Source: Bacillota bacterium
GTDB lineage: Bacteria; Bacillota; Clostridia; Acetivibrionales; DSM-1351
Reading direction: 5' to 3'
NCBI GenBank assembly: GCA_023390335.1
Contig: JAEWCZ010000092.1
Location: 1-23,501, forward strand
DNA: 23,501 nucleotides
Within the stretch, counting starts at the first letter, position 1. The number at the start of each line of letters is the position of its first letter. Below, one piece after another: positions 1 through 8,903 of this stretch. The notes below the pieces were generated by a model. That model saw only the letters and a program-made list of their open reading frames with translations, made no database searches and was not told the DNA's origin. Position numbers and translations under genes: made by a program.

Positions 1-2
1 TG

Positions 3-479
3 CATACGGACTATAAAATAACAGACTCCTTTGATGACATCCGGAAAATTGAATATTTTGAGTGTATTTTAAAAATCGCTAAAAATCAGGCAAAGGATAA
101 ATCAAATAAAGCACTTTTGACATTAACCGGAAACAATGCCTCTGTACTTTCCCAGAGGCTGCATGTCACCCTTACAGATTACTCCGATATTTCTAAATTC
201 ACCTTTAAACACTTAGCAGTCTTTCTTACATTTTTATTTTTAACGGCATCTTCTTTTTTATTTGTATTTGAACCTTACTCCATATCTCCTTATGACGAAT
301 CAACAACCTTTGAATTAAATGAACAAAATGCTTATTTAGTGGTAAATACTGACGGAGGCTATGATTTGTATTATAAAAAGAACTACTTTGTTACTGTTCA
401 TGAAATCGAGAACTCTTATTCAGGCTTACATATTTACAATAACATAAACGAGGTAAAAAATAATGAGAAAAACAAATAA
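3..479 (+). CDS. M56/BlaR1-like membrane protein, C-terminal part (runs off the left edge)
   Basis: The frame is open from the window edge to a TAA at 477-479, so the true start lies outside; the TTG at 117 is only an internal codon. About 159 residues are visible. A hydrophobic segment (HLAVFLTFLFLTASSFLFVF, encoded at about 210-270) is followed by an outside domain ending in a stretch resembling NAYLVVNTDGGYDLYYKKNY. Antirepressor-type M56 peptidases of the BlaR1/MecR1 kind in clostridia often end in this way: a last membrane helix, then a short tail with a 'YLV.N.DGGYDLY' pattern. The zinc HEXXH domain would lie upstream and is not seen, so the assignment rests on the tail alone. The 3' end overlaps the next gene by 17 nt, which suggests translational coupling. 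Confidence 0.5.
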   Translation, partial: HTDYKITDSFDDIRKIEYFECILKIAKNQAKDKSNKALLTLTGNNASVLSQRLHVTLTDYSDISKFTFKHLAVFLTFLFLTASSFLFVFEPYSISPYDESTTFELNEQNAYLVVNTDGGYDLYYKKNYFVTVHEIENSYSGLHIYNNINEVKNNEKNK

Positions 480-741
480 GAAGATATTACTTTTGTTAAT
501 GCTTGCCTGCTTCTGCATTAATATGCCTATGACTGCCAAAGCTGCTGTCATCGAGGAGAATATGGATTCTTCCCCTTGCCAGTTACCAATGGTAAGCGGG
601 CAGCAAAGCTTGGATACCATTATATCACCTTTATCTGACATTATTGACTGGCGTTATAAACGGGAAAATAATCAGCTATACAAACGCCAATATAATTATA
701 CGAAAAAGCAGTGGATTGGCGAATGGGAGCTATGCCGATGA
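463..741 (+). CDS. Small secreted protein coupled to the M56-like gene
   Basis: This 92-residue protein starts at ATG 463 behind a GAGGT-like ribosome site and overlaps the preceding gene in another frame. Residues 1-27 form a classical signal peptide: a basic start (MRKTNKK), a hydrophobic core (ILLLLMLACFCINM) and a likely AKA-A cleavage site. The mature part is about 65 residues and ends in a Trp/Tyr-rich stretch with the pattern WRYK.ENNQLYKRQYNYT..QWIGEW. Similar short exported proteins are often found behind M56/BlaR1-like genes in clostridia. Its function is unknown. It is probably exported and either released or bound to the cell surface. The rest of the window has no functional link to it, so it probably belongs to the older flanking chromosome. 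Confidence 0.55.
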   Translation: MRKTNKKILLLLMLACFCINMPMTAKAAVIEENMDSSPCQLPMVSGQQSLDTIISPLSDIIDWRYKRENNQLYKRQYNYTKKQWIGEWELCR

Positions 742-776
742 TATAAGCGAGTAAAAATTAATCTGGTATAAAAGCA

Positions 777-845
777 AAGGTAACTGGCAAATTTATGGTG
801 TACTCTTGACGGGGATACACTATAAATCTGCCAGTTATCTTTTTA
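777..845 (+). terminator. Intrinsic terminator after the secreted-protein gene
   Basis: A long imperfect hairpin pairs AAGGTAACTGGCAAATTTAT (from about 777) with ATAAATCTGCCAGTTATCTT (from about 820). The stem is over 20 bp with a few mismatches and is followed by a T run on the plus strand. It ends the left-hand transcription unit before the trailer end of CRISPR array 1. Confidence 0.7.
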
Positions 846-1010
846 CACTTATTACAGAGTACTCTATTCTACCGATTTGAGTGCTCTAACATAATCAGCT
901 TTATTATTCTGACGAGCACCACTTAGTTTATATGGACTTTAGCCTAAGGCTTTAATGGAAATAAGGCATGTATATACATGAATTTCGTTTTGGATCTCTT
1001 TGATTTATTT
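846..1010. other. Trailer-side intergenic region of array 1
   Basis: No gene is seen here. It holds two small dyad elements: an imperfect inverted repeat between AGAGTACTC (857) and GAGTGCTCT (about 880-888), and a perfect 14-bp palindrome CATGTATATACATG at 967-980. Either could form a hairpin in the trailing part of the array 1 transcript, which reads on the minus strand, but neither has a convincing T run. Their role is not clear. Confidence 0.3.
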
Positions 1011-4000
1011 ATTTCAAACATCTCATGTTCTGGTTCTATAAATACCTTTTCAAATATAAGCGTTTTTGATTGTGTATTTCAATACATCTCATGTTCTGGT
1101 TCTATTCCTTTTACTGTTCCAATTTGTGCCGATGTAAATAATTTCAATACAACTCATGTTCTGGTTCTATTTATGGTAAGCTTGAATTGGAGATGTAACA
1201 AATGGCATTTCAATACATCTCATGTTCTAGTTCTATGAAAACCTTAACACCTTAGGCGGCAATAACTGAAATATTTCAATACATCTCATGTTCTGGTTCT
1301 ATCAGGGATATCATTTTTGAGTTCCAGCGACTAAAGCTATTTCATTACATCTCATGTTCTGGTTCTATGAGAGGTTAAGAACAGACACAAAGTTCTTAAG
1401 AGGATTTCAATACATCTCATGTTCTGGTTCTATTCAGTTTAATATAGAAGCCCATACCGATACTTTTGAATTTCAATACATCTCATGTTCTGGTTCTATA
1501 TCAGTATTTAGTTGTTGGAATAACTCGAACAGAAAATTTCAATACATCTCATGTTCTGGTTCTATTAAATCACCAGCTATTTTGAAAGCATGTATTTGTC
1601 AATTTCAATACATCTCATGTTCTGGTTCTATCAATATAACGGGAATTGTGCTATGACAGTCCCCAATTTCAATACATCTCATGTTCTGGTTCTATTAGAA
1701 AATCCAGAAACCGGATATCTTATATCTACACATTTCAATACATCTCATGTTCTGGTTCTATATAGTTTATACGGTTTTGCAGTTGACATTATCATATTTC
1801 AATACATCTCATGTTCTGGTTCTATATAAAGGGTTCCGATATGCTGGTTGCGAAATAACATTTCAATACATCTCATGTTCTGGTTCTATGCATATATGAA
1901 ACCGTCTTTATCAGCTCCATAATAATTTCAATACATCTCATGTTCTGGTTCTATAATAATACTCTAACGGTTACATTAGTGCTTGGTGAATTTCAATACA
2001 TCTCATGTTCTGGTTCTATTCGAGGCTAAGTATATTGGAAAAGACCTCTTAGTAGGATTTCAATACATCTCATGTTCTGGTTCTATCTTCATGGCTTCTT
2101 TAATGATATTGTACTGTTTGGGATTTTAATACATCTCATGTTCTGGTTCTATTATTTCGCTAGGGCAGTTAATGGTACTGGATATAAATTTCAATACATC
2201 TCATGTTCTGGTTCTATGAAAAATATCCGGTATTTATTGAATTAGATGAAGAAATTTCAATACATCTCATGTTCTGGTTCTATAATGAATTAAAGGAAAT
2301 GTTAGAAGGTTTTAAGACATTTCAATACATCTCATGTTCTGGTTCTATTCGCACGGCTTTGCCCAGTCACAACCATTATCATCCATTTCAATACATCTCA
2401 TGTTCTGGTTCTATATGATTATGTTTGTTCTTGGTATGATTGGGCGAAAGGTATTTCAATACATCTCATGTTCTGGTTCTATGTAAATATCCGTCTATAT
2501 GTTCAATGCTTCCACTATTTCAATACATCTCATGTTCTGGTTCTATCTTGGGCCGATGCAATGGAGCATTGCACAGAAGATAATTTCAATACATCTCATG
2601 TTCTGGTTCTATAAAAAAAGAATTAGAAGAAACAATTTCGTCTTATGCATTTCAATACATCTCATGTTCTGGTTCTATCGGCTATAATCGTTATTTTACT
2701 GTATTTTATTCTGGATTTCAATACATCTCATGTTCTGGTTCTATATTGAATCATTAGCACTTAGGAACTCAAATTTAAAATTTCAATACATCTCATGTTC
2801 TGGTTCTATTCACGCTCCTTTTAACCTATTATCCACTAACCAATAATTTCAATACATCTCATGTTCTGGTTCTATATATAACTCCTTCCCGGTTATCCTA
2901 ACCATTCAAATTTCAATACATCTCATGTTCTGGTTCTATCAGCATGCTAAGATAATCTAGAGGTGTATTTATGTAATTTCAATACATCTCATGTTCTGGT
3001 TCTATTAGAACAAATATATAGCTCACTACCTCTTTTTGTTTATTTCAATACATCTCATGTTCTGGTTCTATTAAATAATCTGGATATCGCAAATCATTCA
3101 AGCGAATTTCAATACATCTCATGTTCTGGTTCTATCAGGTCGACATATTGCTTTGTACCATCATCCAGGGATTTCAATACATCTCATGTTCTGGTTCTAT
3201 TATTACTACCTATTGTGACTTGTCCAGATTCAACATTTCAATACATCTCATGTTCTGGTTCTATCCTTATCTCCCGCCGTTATAGCAGTAGAAAGAGTTT
3301 GATTTCAATACATCTCATGTTCTGGTTCTATATAAAACGATTTGAGAAATCGAGATTTGATTTATGATATTTCAATACATCTCATGTTCTGGTTCTATGA
3401 CATATTGTCTTTCTTTCTAACCTCAACAACTCATTTCAATACATCTCATGTTCTGGTTCTATTGATAAGGCTTGGCATATGGATTTTGAGGATGAAGAAT
3501 TTCAATACATCTCATGTTCTGGTTCTATTTCTTAGTTATGTACATCTGGTTTCCTCCTTTCAATTTCAATACATCTCATGTTCTGGTTCTATCCCCGCGA
3601 ACGGATCTAAGACTAAATCACCTTTGTTATTTCAATACATCTCATGTTCTGGTTCTATTTTTTTCTTTACCTGACCTGTAATCTTGGTTTCCGCATTTCA
3701 ATACTTCTCATGTTCTGGTTCTATCTTTTTTGATTGAAAGATGGTGGGTTATGGATGAATTTCAATACATCTCATGTTCTGGTTCTATATTAAGCATTTA
3801 TTTTTAGATTAGGAGGTTTGATTGATTTCAATACATCTCATGTTCTGGTTCTATAAATTTTAAACGTTCTAGCAGACGTTCAAAAAATAATTTCAATACA
3901 TCTCATGTTCTGGTTCTATGCCATAGACGGAATAAGCGACCTTCCTACTGCCCAATTTCAATACATCTCATGTTCTGGTTCTATTTTGCACCGGTAGCCA

Positions 4001-5280
4001 ATAATTACTGGAAACAGCAATTTCAATACATCTCATGTTCTGGTTCTATAAATAATCCAGAAGGGACAAGATAGGGGGATAAAAAATTTCAATACATCTC
4101 ATGTTCTGGTTCTATAAAATGGGATGGTATCCGATGCATAGCTTATCTAATTTCAATACATCTCATGTTCTGGTTCTATGAATAAGAAAGGAAGTCCAGA
4201 CAGGACAGAAGAAGATTTCAATACATCTCATGTTCTGGTTCTATGTTAAATCGTAATTATCCATAACGTCATATTGTAATTTCAATACATCTCATGTTCT
4301 GGTTCTATTTGGTGAGGTTGTAAGTACCATAAAGGGTGTTTCAAAATTTCAATACATCTCATGTTCTGGTTCTATACTTCTGCCATACTTATAGCAGTAG
4401 GGTATAAAAATTTCAATACATCTCATGTTCTGGTTCTATACACCAAATTTAACAAAAGCAATAACAGGAGAATCATTTCAATACATCTCATGTTCTGGTT
4501 CTATACCAATGCCATCCAGAAACAACCGAGCTATCTAGGATTTCAATACATCTCATGTTCTGGTTCTATATCAATGAATCCAACGGCAAACTTATCTGCT
4601 GCCATTTCAATACATCTCATGTTCTGGTTCTATCGAATGTGCATGACGATTCGGGAATGGAAAGTACATTTCAATACATCTCATGTTCTGGTTCTATCTT
4701 GATGAAGTCCAGAAAGAGCAGAAGGAAACAACATTTCAATACATCTCATGTTCTGGTTCTATCAGCACTCTTTCCCGTACCCCTCACATGATACCGATTT
4801 CAATACATCTCATGTTCTGGTTCTATCTGAATGGGATTATGACAAAGTTCAAGTGAACTGATTTCAATACATCTCATGTTCTGGTTCTATCAGTTGGAAA
4901 TGTTTTTATAACAAACAAACATGAATTTCAATACATCTCATGTTCTGGTTCTATATGTAAATTATTCCTCCGAAAATGTGTATCTGAAATTTCAATACAT
5001 CTCATGTTCTGGTTCTATTTTAAAAGGCTATACGAAAATATCGGATATCAAGCTATTTCAATACATCTCATGTTCTGGTTCTATATAAATTCTAAGGCGT
5101 GTTTATAACTGTATTTAAATATTTCAATACATCTCATGTTCTGGTTCTATTAAACCATATTGAAAATATGAAGCAAGGAACAATATTTCAATACATCTCA
5201 TGTTCTGGTTCTATCTGTTAACATTACAACGTGTAACTGGTCTTTTGGTGATTTCAATACATCTCATGTTCTGGTTCTAT
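1011..5280 (-). CRISPR. CRISPR array 1, type I-B, 66 repeats and 65 spacers
   Basis: I counted 66 repeats, the first at 1011-1039 (29 nt, one T deleted) and the last at 5251-5280. The repeat is 30 bp; spacers are mostly 34-37 nt. On the minus strand the repeat begins ATAGAACCAGAACATG and ends ATTGAAAT, the usual end of type I-B repeats, so the array is transcribed leftward and its leader is on the right. Inside the repeat ACAT-GAG-ATGT forms a small stem directly before the 8-nt ATTGAAAT tag, as expected for a Cas6 substrate. All copies carry C at plus-strand repeat position 21, where array 2 has T. Variant repeats cluster at the old (left) end: 1011, 1141, 1207 and 1339; others are at 2123 and 3695. 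This agrees with growth at the right end. Open frames within this region that repeat FQYISCSGSI or MFWFY are translations of the repeat and are not genes. Confidence 0.98.
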
Positions 5281-5546
5281 CCGCTTATCTACTGCATTTA
5301 CAAATATAGATTACTCTTATTTATTAGTAAATTCAATACTTATTTCAAATTTTACCAGGCAGTGGCACTTTTTTGTTAAAACCAAGAAACCCTTATATTT
5401 AGCGGATTACCTTTGCATTATCATTTTTCACCTGGTAAATATAAAAATTTATATATCATTAAGTTATTATGTTATGATACAAGAATGTACTCGCTTCTCA
5501 GGCTTTGTGGGCCTTTTAGATATGTGAAAGTTGTGTATTTCATATT
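5281..5546 (-). promoter_or_regulatory. Leader of CRISPR array 1 (duplicate copy)
   Basis: This AT-rich stretch abuts the last repeat of array 1 and is nearly the same as the leader of array 2 at 13174-13438, with scattered substitutions. Both copies keep a possible promoter reading into the array: TTGAAT (minus strand; 5331-5336), a 17-bp gap, and TAATCT (5308-5313). The block around GTGCCACTGC, near 5360-5370, is also preserved. The preserved leader suggests that array 1 could still be transcribed and could have accepted spacers after the duplication, using Cas1-Cas2 from the main operon. Confidence 0.75.
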
Positions 5547-5841
5547 CTATAAAATTATATCCTCACCTGTTTTTTATTTGGCGAGCCTAAAATATCTTAA
5601 CCAAAAACAATATCATTCATTAATTTTATAATACATATAAAATCCTCTTCTTTATTAATTATGTTATTTAACTCATTCTTTAATTTGATTAATTTTGAAG
5701 GTATCATTTCACCTCTAAAAACAGAATACTTAAAAATGGGATAAATACTTTTTACACAATTTAAAACTGCACTCGCTTCTCATTTACATCATAAAATAGA
5801 AATGGATAATTATAATTTATGTTTTTCTTATTCCCTGCCAT
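5547..5841 (-). pseudogene. cas2: cas2 copy, frameshifted
   Basis: This segment aligns end to end with the intact cas2 at 13439-13738 and sits in the same place beside a leader. Compared with that gene it has a 5-nt deletion near 5764 (in the run before CTGCACTCGC), a one-base insertion near 5733 and a one-base loss in the T run near 5572. These break the frame, so no Cas2 can be made. An ATG at 5841 and the upstream GGAGGGG ribosome site are still present. It is the remains of a duplicated adaptation end and shows that array 1 once stood beside a cas2 gene or was copied together with one. Confidence 0.85.
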
Positions 5842-5946
5842 TACATCCCCTCCTTAACAGAGAAAGGTTCAAATTCTTTTCCTTCCATTAAATATTTTAT
5901 TAATTTATAGCAATCCAACTTAATCGCAGTACGATAGCTTACTTTA
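5842..5946 (-). pseudogene. cas1: cas1 3'-end fragment
   Basis: About 100 bp match the last 35 or so codons of cas1 at 13738-13850, with only a few substitutions (for example, 'AAAGGTTCAAATTC' against 'AAAGGTACAAATTC'). Similarity stops abruptly near 5946, where the transposon-like sequence begins, so the rest of this cas1 copy was lost or never copied. It marks one border of the duplicated block. Confidence 0.8.
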
Positions 5947-5980
5947 TATATTTTCTGACTTTCAGTCCTTCTCCGCCTCT

Positions 5981-6178
5981 ATGGCCTCATTTCGGCCTGG
6001 TCATCAACAGTGTCCTCACTGTAAGTCAACCGGGAACTGTACTTTCCACGCTTCTTATGAACGAAACCTTCTTTCTTTGAAAACGGAAAAGTAGTCTTTC
6101 GTCGGCTCGTCATTCTCCGGGTCATCTGTCTTACCTGCAATCGTACACATGCCATCCTTCCGGATGTCATCATCTCCA
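5981..6178 (+). pseudogene. Transposon-associated zinc-ribbon (DUF6431-like) gene relic
   Basis: The plus strand reads MASFRPGHQQCPHCKSTGNC, then, after a frameshift near 6082, a stretch containing RVICLTCNRTHAILPDVII. The CPHC and CLTC pairs and the 'C.TC.RTHAILPD' ending resemble the DUF6431 family, whose genes accompany DDE transposases and ExeA-type ATPases in Firmicutes mobile elements. The frame is broken and the C-terminal part is missing or scrambled. This is a fragment with no likely product. The family name is from pattern memory, not a search. Confidence 0.5.
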
Positions 6179-6363
6179 ATGAAACTAGCGATACTATCGC
6201 CGTGGCACAGTTTAAAGTGCCCTCATTGCTCCCGTTATCCAGGAGCTTTTTCCGGATGCCTCAAAAATGGCTTTATTATAAATTTGTAACCAAAGAACCC
6301 CTGAAAAGACCAGATGGCACTACCTTTCAGTATACACCCAACTCTGCGGAGAACCACGATTAA

Positions 6364-6537
6364 ATCATCTCCATTCTGGGAGAAGGTGTTATCTCCGCCA
6401 TCCACGGGTTCAGCCAGGGAAATCCCAGACACATTGATAACCTGATGACCGATGCTCTAATCCTAGGTTCATAACTGGAGAGAGAAACACTGGATACCGA
6501 GATTATGTCGGCAGTAACCAACCAATCCTTTTACTAA
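6364..6537 (+). pseudogene. ExeA-type AAA ATPase relic, C-terminal part
   Basis: Reading the plus strand from 6364 gives EGVISAIHGFSQGNPRHIDN, then LMTDALILGS, a stop codon at about 6472, then LERETLDTEIMSAVTNQSFY. The 'AI...SQGNPR.I..L...AL' pattern is the end of the AAA domain in ExeA-like transposition ATPases. There is a stop just before it (6361-6363) and no Walker A or B motif upstream. The upstream stretch at about 6280-6360 has the same orientation but was not recognised. Together with the zinc-ribbon relic it points to a decayed insertion element between the two CRISPR arrays. Confidence 0.5.
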
Positions 6538-6786
6538 AAATCGAATTTTTCTCATCCCCAAAGGCTGTGGTGCTTGCATCATAGCCTTATGAAAAAGAAT
6601 GGTAAACCGAATCCTTTTCATAAGACTATGAGAAGCTGTCGTTTACCATTAGCAGTGCGTCGTGCAGACTGATGTGTGTCGTTTTTGGTATCAAGAATGG
6701 AAAGAATAAATTGTCGTTCATGCCAATATTAAAGTTTGATATGGTTCTATCAAGCTTGGAATTATTATCAGCACTCAGTACCCAAA
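6538..6786. other. Transposon remnant end and broken trailer repeat of array 2
   Basis: No gene is seen. There are two nested inverted repeats: CATAGCCTTATGAAAAAG (6580-6597) with CTTTTCATAAGACTATG (6614-6630), and AATGGTAAAC (6598-6607) with GTTTACCATT (6641-6650). They may be an end structure of the relic element. At 6741-6750 the sequence ATGGTTCTAT matches the end of a CRISPR repeat and is followed by exactly 36 nt before the first intact repeat at 6787. Array 2 therefore probably had at least one more repeat-spacer unit, now truncated. Confidence 0.5.
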
Positions 6787-7471
6787 ATTTCAATACATCT
6801 CATGTTTTGGTTCTATAAATACCCATTTTGATATTAATACAGCAAATTTCGGATTTCAATACATCTCATGTTTTGGTTCTATATATACATGGCAGCACTT
6901 AGAGCAATACACCTGGGAATTTCAATACATTTCATGTTTTGGTTCTATTCAAATCAAAGTTGAACTGATTATTGCCAAGTATATTTCAATACATCTCATG
7001 TTTTGGTTCTATGGAGAAACATATAACAATCGGGCGTTTACCCAGTAATTTCAATACATCTCATGTTTTGGTTCTATTTTCCCACAAGGAATATATCTGG
7101 TATCTCGTAATATATTTCAATACATCTCATGTTTTGGTTCTATTAGTCACAAAATCAGGGTATTCGCAAAGCCTTGGATTATTTCAAAACATCTCATGTT
7201 TTGGTTCTATTCAAAGAGCTGCATTAGAGAGGTTACAAATACCTCAATTTCAATACATCTCATGTTTTGGTTCTATAAAACAGTCTATAATTGATAAAGC
7301 AGTACAAACCGGATTTCAATACATCTCATGTTTTGGTTCTATATATATGAAGTGTCTTCAAAAGCGTTTATTGATATAATTTCAATACATCTCATGTTTT
7401 GGTTCTATACTTAAACCCTTACCATCTGCAATATTTGCTTAATTTCAATACATCTCATGTTTTGGTTCTAT
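6787..7471 (-). CRISPR. CRISPR array 2, old (trailer) part, 11 repeats before the intron
   Basis: Eleven 30-bp repeats start at 6787, 6853, 6919, 6983, 7048, 7114, 7181, 7247, 7313, 7379 and 7442. On the minus strand they begin ATAGAACCAAAACATG and end ATTGAAAT, and differ from array 1 by one base (T instead of C at plus-strand position 21). The copies at 6919 and 7181 each carry a further change. This part is continuous with the part at 9436-13173; the group II intron splits the spacer between them. Confidence 0.97.
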
Positions 7472-7490
7472 ATCTTGAGGGGCAGCAAGG
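7472..7490 (-). other. Intron-split spacer, 3' half
   Basis: These 19 nt lie between the repeat at 7442-7471 and the predicted intron 3' end. With the 15 nt at 9421-9435 they make a spacer of 34 nt, which is inside the normal range here. The exact border depends on the intron ending in AC at 7492-7491. Confidence 0.7.
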
Positions 7491-7540
7491 GTAGGGTCAA
7501 ACAATGGCGCGGTATTACCGGTTCCATTGTCTGCCACCTC

Positions 7541-7572
7541 AAACCGTGCATGAGGTTCTCCCTCACACGGCT
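7541..7572 (-). ncRNA. Group II intron domain V
   Basis: A 32-nt hairpin on the minus strand begins AGCCGTGTGAGGG and ends CCTCATGCACGGTTT. It has the AGC catalytic triad, a two-nucleotide bulge on the 3' side and a tetraloop-like tip. This is the most conserved part of the ribozyme and looks intact. Confidence 0.88.
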
Positions 7573-7598
7573 TTCCGATAATCTTCTTCCTAACGCAT

Positions 7599-8903
7599 TC
7601 AAAGAGCATGACAGTATCTATCTTTGTTTCCTTTATAGAAGAATTCAATACCGCTTTTTCTATACCACCATCTGAAATCAACCAGGACTTTATCCCTGTA
7701 TTTCTTTTGCTTTCGCCTGTAGTATTTCCGTCTCCAAAGTTTCATCCACATATATTCATCTAACTGAATAAATCTCTTCGTCGAATTTCCATGCTCAAAG
7801 TAATTACGCCATCCCCTAATAAGCGGATTTAGACGTTGTATTTTACTATCTAAACTTTCATAGGCTGACTTTCTACAAGTTATTTCCCTGATAGCATCCT
7901 TCACTTTGCACAGAGCTTTAGCACTGCGCATCATATACGGAAGCATTCTTTTCGACTTTGGACTTTTAAATTTTTGATATCGAAAACCCAGAAAATCAAA
8001 ACTTTCATAGTTCATATCAACTATCTTTGTCTTCTTTGGATTAAGCGTCAGTTTCAGTTTTTCCATCACATGTCTTAAATGACTATAGGCTAATTCCGCA
8101 TCTTTCTTGGTTCGACAGATGATTACCGCATCATCTGCATATCTTACGATTTCTCCAAGACCTTCATGATTATTCCAATAAGAATCCAATACATGAAGAT
8201 AAATGTTGGCTAGCAAAGGACTAATTACTCCCCCTTGTGGGGAACCTATTTCCGTTTTGCTATACTTACCGTTTTCAATAACTCCAGCCTGTAGCCATAA
8301 TCGACATAGCTTAAGAATTCTTCTGTCACTAATTCTTCTTTTCAGCAAACTTAGTAAGATTTCATGATTGATGTTGTCAAAATATCCTTGGATATCCGCA
8401 TCGACTACATACCAGTTTTTATACAATGATTTCTTCACTCTTTCCGTTGCCTGTTTTGCATCTCTTTTTGGACGAAATCCATAGGAGACATCTACAAAGT
8501 TCGCTTCGAAAATAGGTTCAATCACTATTTTACAAGCCTGTTGAATAATTCTGTCTTTAATGACTGGTATCCCTAAAGGTCGTTGTTTACCGTCTGGCTT
8601 TGGAATGTAGACTCTTTTAACTGGTAAAGGTTTATATTTCCCATTGACCAAATCTTCTTGAATATCAAACAGGTATTCTTCGACTCCATACTCCTCAATC
8701 ATTTCAAAGGTTATGCCATCAATACCAGCACTTCCCTTGTTTTTCCTTACCTCTTTCCATGCCCGCCACAAGATATCCAGGCGATAGACACGGTCATACA
8801 ACGCATGAAATCTGCGCTGCTTATTCTTTTTGGCTGCTAGGTATAGATTACGTTGAAGTTGTCGTGATTTTTCTATTGAGTGTTGTTGTCCTTTATCAGG
8901 CAT
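7599..8903 (-). CDS. ltrA: Group II intron reverse transcriptase/maturase
   Basis: This 434-residue protein helps the intron RNA fold and splice and copies it during retrohoming. The reverse transcriptase domain is complete: a 'KNKGSAGIDGIT' start (about 55-65), PKPDGKQRPLGIP (101-113), the first catalytic aspartates in VDADIQGYFD (167-176), SPQGG (221-225) and the YADD active site (255-258). The group II maturase (X) domain is recognisable as LNPLIRGWRNYF (357-368). The C-terminus is rich in Lys, Arg and Trp and stops without the HNH endonuclease of longer relatives such as LtrA of Lactococcus, so it probably needs nicks or replication forks for target priming. The start at 8903 has a GGAAGG-like site upstream. 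The frame is uninterrupted, so the intron may still be active. Confidence 0.93.
   Translation of the reverse strand: MPDKGQQHSIEKSRQLQRNLYLAAKKNKQRRFHALYDRVYRLDILWRAWKEVRKNKGSAGIDGITFEMIEEYGVEEYLFDIQEDLVNGKYKPLPVKRVYIPKPDGKQRPLGIPVIKDRIIQQACKIVIEPIFEANFVDVSYGFRPKRDAKQATERVKKSLYKNWYVVDADIQGYFDNINHEILLSLLKRRISDRRILKLCRLWLQAGVIENGKYSKTEIGSPQGGVISPLLANIYLHVLDSYWNNHEGLGEIVRYADDAVIICRTKKDAELAYSHLRHVMEKLKLTLNPKKTKIVDMNYESFDFLGFRYQKFKSPKSKRMLPYMMRSAKALCKVKDAIREITCRKSAYESLDSKIQRLNPLIRGWRNYFEHGNSTKRFIQLDEYMWMKLWRRKYYRRKQKKYRDKVLVDFRWWYRKSGIEFFYKGNKDRYCHAL

Noticed and set aside
426..641. Minus-strand frame of 71 codons opposite the secreted-protein gene
   Set aside because: The plus strand has a clear signal peptide, a ribosome site and coupling to the upstream gene; the minus frame has none of these.
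1040..1075. First spacer of array 1 and first spacer of array 2 (6817-6852) both begin AAATACC, as if inherited from one ancestral array
   Set aside because: The match is only about seven bases and then fails, so shared ancestry of these spacers is not supported.
3272..3282. Spacer at 3265-3301 shares TTATAGCAGTAG with the twin spacers at 4376 and 12978
   Set aside because: Only 12 nt agree and the flanks differ, so a common target is not supported.
978..4791. Many open frames in array 1 with recurring FQYISCSGSI, FNTSHVLVL or MFWFY
   Set aside because: They are translations of the 30-bp repeat in three frames with spacer residues between, lie opposite to the array transcript and lack ribosome sites. 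They are not repeat proteins.
5413..5631. Plus-strand frame of 72 codons, with a similar one at 13306-13524
   Set aside because: Both lie over the leader and the opposite strand of cas2; the likeness comes from the duplication, not from a conserved protein.
6235..6432. Minus-strand frame of 65 codons in the transposon relic, and a similar one at 5979-6179
   Set aside because: The plus strand gives recognisable zinc-ribbon and ATPase fragments, so the minus frames are shadows.
7445..7681. Minus-strand frame of 78 codons across the end of the intron
   Set aside because: It covers intron domains V and VI and a repeat; it overlaps the reverse transcriptase end and has no ribosome site.
7599..8903. 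Reverse transcriptase as part of a CRISPR RNA-spacer uptake system (RT-Cas1 type) or a diversity-generating element
   Set aside because: The protein has a group II maturase domain, lies between intron ends with domain V, is not fused or next to cas1, and there is no template/variable repeat pair.
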